The notes under the pieces are model-generated. The model was given only the letters and a program-made list of their open reading frames with translations, ran no database searches and was not told where the DNA came from. From assembly GCA_007120095.1 (NCBI GenBank), contig SKOM01000238.1:1-7901 (forward strand): DNA of 7,901 nucleotides, written 5' to 3'. Made by a program: the position numbers and the translations under genes. Shown here in pieces: positions 6,318-7,901 of this stretch. The DNA is from Candidatus Competibacteraceae bacterium (GTDB lineage Bacteria; Pseudomonadota; Gammaproteobacteria; Competibacterales; Competibacteraceae). How positions within the stretch are numbered: position 1 is the first letter of the stretch; each line of letters begins with the position of its first letter.

Positions 6318-7601
6318 CTAAAGACCTTCAACCGCGAAGAACACGCAAAATGCGACCGCCAAACCGATCACCGGCCATGAGATCTGCTTGAATTTGCCTG
6401 AAAAAAGCTTGATCAACACATAGGTGATCATGCCTAAGCCAATCCCGGCAGCGATGGAGAACGTCAGCGGCATGGCGATGGCTGTGACCACACCAGGCAC
6501 ATATTCCGTCGTGTCATTCCAGTCAATTTCGGTAAGACCCTGTGCCATGACACAAGCGACATACAGCAAAGCAGCCGCTGTGGCATAAGCCGGGATCATT
6601 CCGGCTAATGGTGCCATAAATAAGGCCAGGGCGAAACAACCCGCTGTGACCACTGCGGTGAGGCCGGTACGACCGCCCACTGAGGCACCGGCAGCGCTTT
6701 CAATATAGCTGGTGGTGTTGGAAGTCCCCACTAAGGCCCCGGCTACCGTTGCTGAACTATCGGCCAGCAGAGCTTGTTTCATCCGTGGCAGGCGATCCTG
6801 TTCATCCAGCAGTTGCGCCCGATGGGATACCCCAATCAGTGTGCCCGCAGTATCAAACACATCGACAAATAACAGGGTAAACACCACAATCAAAAACGTC
6901 AGCTCGAATATCCGTGATAAATCCAAGGCCAGCAGGGTTGGGGTTACGTCTGGCGGCATCGACACCAGCCCAGTGTATTCGGTCAAACCCAGCGGTAATC
7001 CCAGCAGCGCGACGGCTAAAATACCGATCACCGTCCCGCCGATTACTTTATGGTGATTGAGTACCGCAATCAGTACAAAACCGAGGATCATCAAAATAAT
7101 CGGCCATTGAACCAGATTACCCAAGGTAATATAGGTCGCCGGATGGGCAACGACAATCCCTGCATTTTTCAGGGCAATAATCCCCAGAAATAACCCGATA
7201 CCGGCTGAAGTCGCCATTTTCAACACTCGGGGAAAAGCATTGATAATGGCTTCGCGTACTTTGAAAATACTCAGCAGAACAAACAGTACACCGGAGCAGA
7301 ACACCGCGCCCAGGGCTTCTTGCCAGGTGAATCCATAGGTCAGTACCACGGTGAAGGCAAAAAAGGCGTTGAGTCCCATACCGGGTGCGAGGGCGATGGG
7401 GTAATTGGCCACCAGACCCATGATTAATGTGCCGATAATGGCGGCCACACAGGTGGCGACGAATACCGCATCTCGATCCATCCCCGCCGCCGAGAGAATC
7501 TCGGGATTGACGAAAATGATATACGCCATGGTCAAAAATGTGGTAACCCCGGCGACACATTCGGTACGTACCGTGGTGCCATGTTGAGCAAGCTGGAACA
7601 T
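6318..7601 (-). CDS. NCS2 family purine permease (AzgA/PbuG-like)
   Basis: A 427-aa inner-membrane transporter of the AzgA-like NCS2 (nucleobase:cation symporter-2) branch, whose characterised members take up adenine, guanine or hypoxanthine with protons. Signature parts are visible: TTVRTECVAGVTTFLTMAY (9-27) opening TM1; NPEIL (32-36); LAPGMGLNAFF (71-81); the substrate-site segment FVDVFDTAGTLIG (245-257); and GTSNTTSYIESAAG (292-305). Hydrophobic segments occur throughout, consistent with the 14-TM fold, and the protein ends just after the last one. Length is slightly below the usual 430-450 aa. The start is supported by GAGG (plus 7607-7610), 5 nt before the ATG, and by the family N-terminus. 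It lies 177 nt after the end of the upstream dehydrogenase gene and 20 nt before the aminotransferase gene. Adenine versus guanine/hypoxanthine preference is not decidable here. Confidence 0.93.
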   Translation of the reverse strand: MFQLAQHGTTVRTECVAGVTTFLTMAYIIFVNPEILSAAGMDRDAVFVATCVAAIIGTLIMGLVANYPIALAPGMGLNAFFAFTVVLTYGFTWQEALGAVFCSGVLFVLLSIFKVREAIINAFPRVLKMATSAGIGLFLGIIALKNAGIVVAHPATYITLGNLVQWPIILMILGFVLIAVLNHHKVIGGTVIGILAVALLGLPLGLTEYTGLVSMPPDVTPTLLALDLSRIFELTFLIVVFTLLFVDVFDTAGTLIGVSHRAQLLDEQDRLPRMKQALLADSSATVAGALVGTSNTTSYIESAAGASVGGRTGLTAVVTAGCFALALFMAPLAGMIPAYATAAALLYVACVMAQGLTEIDWNDTTEYVPGVVTAIAMPLTFSIAAGIGLGMITYVLIKLFSGKFKQISWPVIGLAVAFCVFFAVEGL

Positions 7602-7685
7602 GAGGGCCTCGTTAGGTCGTCATCACTGGAAAGCGGTAGAAAGCTCAACCGTGCAGCAACTATGCCAAACTTATTAACCTAATAG

Positions 7686-7711
7686 ATTGTTTACAATGCG
7701 CGGTGGCATTG
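7686..7711. promoter_or_regulatory. Overlapping palindromes upstream of the purine permease gene
   Basis: Two inverted repeats overlap in the 177-bp gap before the permease. ATTGTTTACAAT (7686-7697) has 5-bp arms around TT, a shape common in GntR- and LacI-type operators. CAATGC-GCGGTG-GCATTG (7694-7711) has perfect 6-bp arms. The minus strand reads TTGTAA here (plus 7691-7696), a possible -35 box for the permease, though no convincing -10 follows. They lie about 85-110 nt upstream of the start codon. The classic PurR palindrome is not present, and I could not recognise a purine riboswitch in the leader. Confidence 0.3.
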
Positions 7712-7778
7712 GCCTGTTGAGAGTATGGGTTACGAGAGACTGGGCTGCACTATTTCAGGGCGCAGTGGATACTCAGGC

Positions 7779-7901
7779 TCAGGATCGGTGCGTGACCAGG
7801 CGATCCAACCAATGGGTCGGCAGAATACGGCGCAGCCCAGCAAATAAATAAGTCGGCACGGTAACATAATAACGGGCTTTGGGCCGGGAGCTTTCCAGAG
7901 C
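7779..7901 (-). CDS. C-terminal end of a probable short-chain dehydrogenase/reductase (partial)
   Basis: An open frame enters from the right edge on the minus strand and ends at TGA (plus 7779-7781), giving the last 40 residues. The fragment begins ALESSRPKARYYVTVPTYLF and continues LRRILPTHWLDRLV. The pattern of an RPK/RPR-x-RYYVT-x-P segment followed by a basic L-R-R-x-L-P-x-x-x-x-D helix is typical of the C-terminus of classical SDR-family oxidoreductases related to YbbO-type proteins. The Rossmann domain and catalytic Tyr-Lys lie outside the window, so cofactor and substrate cannot be judged. It is on the same strand as the permease; the 177-nt gap with its own palindromes suggests separate transcription, though no strong terminator is visible after the stop. 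Confidence 0.65.
   Translation of the reverse strand, partial: ALESSRPKARYYVTVPTYLFAGLRRILPTHWLDRLVTHRS

Noticed and set aside
7117..7560. A 147-codon minus-strand ORF overlapping the permease gene.
   Set aside because: It is an out-of-frame shadow of the permease, rich in Arg, His and Gly, with no family features.
7602..7685. A purine or xanthine riboswitch in the permease leader.
   Set aside because: I could not identify the paired helices or conserved core of known purine-sensing riboswitches by eye. A covariance-model search (Infernal against Rfam) would settle it.

Overview
The window looks like ordinary chromosomal DNA from a Gram-negative proteobacterium, most likely a gammaproteobacterium. 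This rests on protein style (Tat-exported serine hydrolase, PncA, ArgE close to the enterobacterial length, AzgA-type purine permease) and on moderately GC-rich codon use; it is an inference and no species can be named. There is no sign of a phage, insertion sequence, CRISPR array, tRNA or rRNA.

Layout: the genes form two convergent blocks. The left block is all on the plus strand: an NmrA-type NAD(P)-binding protein (152-1057), a Tat-exported class A beta-lactamase-like serine hydrolase (1130-2029), nicotinamidase pncA (2057-2686) and argE-type acetylornithine deacetylase (2691-3845, GTG start 4 nt after the pncA stop). Gaps of 72, 27 and 4 nt allow a single transcript, and pncA-argE are probably translationally coupled. 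A leftward sigma70-like promoter at the left edge suggests a divergent gene beyond the window.

The blocks meet in a 106-bp gap (3846-3951) holding two hairpins, one with perfect 11-bp arms, that probably act as a two-way terminator. The right block is all on the minus strand. Read in transcription order it holds the last 40 codons of what is probably a short-chain dehydrogenase (7779-7901), an NCS2 purine permease (6318-7601), a class III aminotransferase (4966-6297, 20 nt after the permease), a roughly 500-bp stretch without an intact gene, and an exported fasciclin-domain protein with a His/Asp-rich N-terminus (3952-4461).

The 4462-4965 stretch holds the likely fasciclin promoter, a TGTGA-N4-TCACA palindrome in its leader, and a coding-like plus-strand remnant (about 4634-4898) whose apparent reading frame is broken.

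Functionally, the left block combines NAD salvage (PncA), arginine biosynthesis or a related deacylation (ArgE) and a periplasmic serine hydrolase, with no obvious shared pathway. The right block pairs nucleobase uptake with a transaminase, which hints at nitrogen-compound metabolism, but the substrate cannot be read from sequence. I see no convincing new multi-gene system. The best leads are the broken coding remnant, the serine hydrolase lacking a recognisable general-base glutamate, and the operator-like palindromes.
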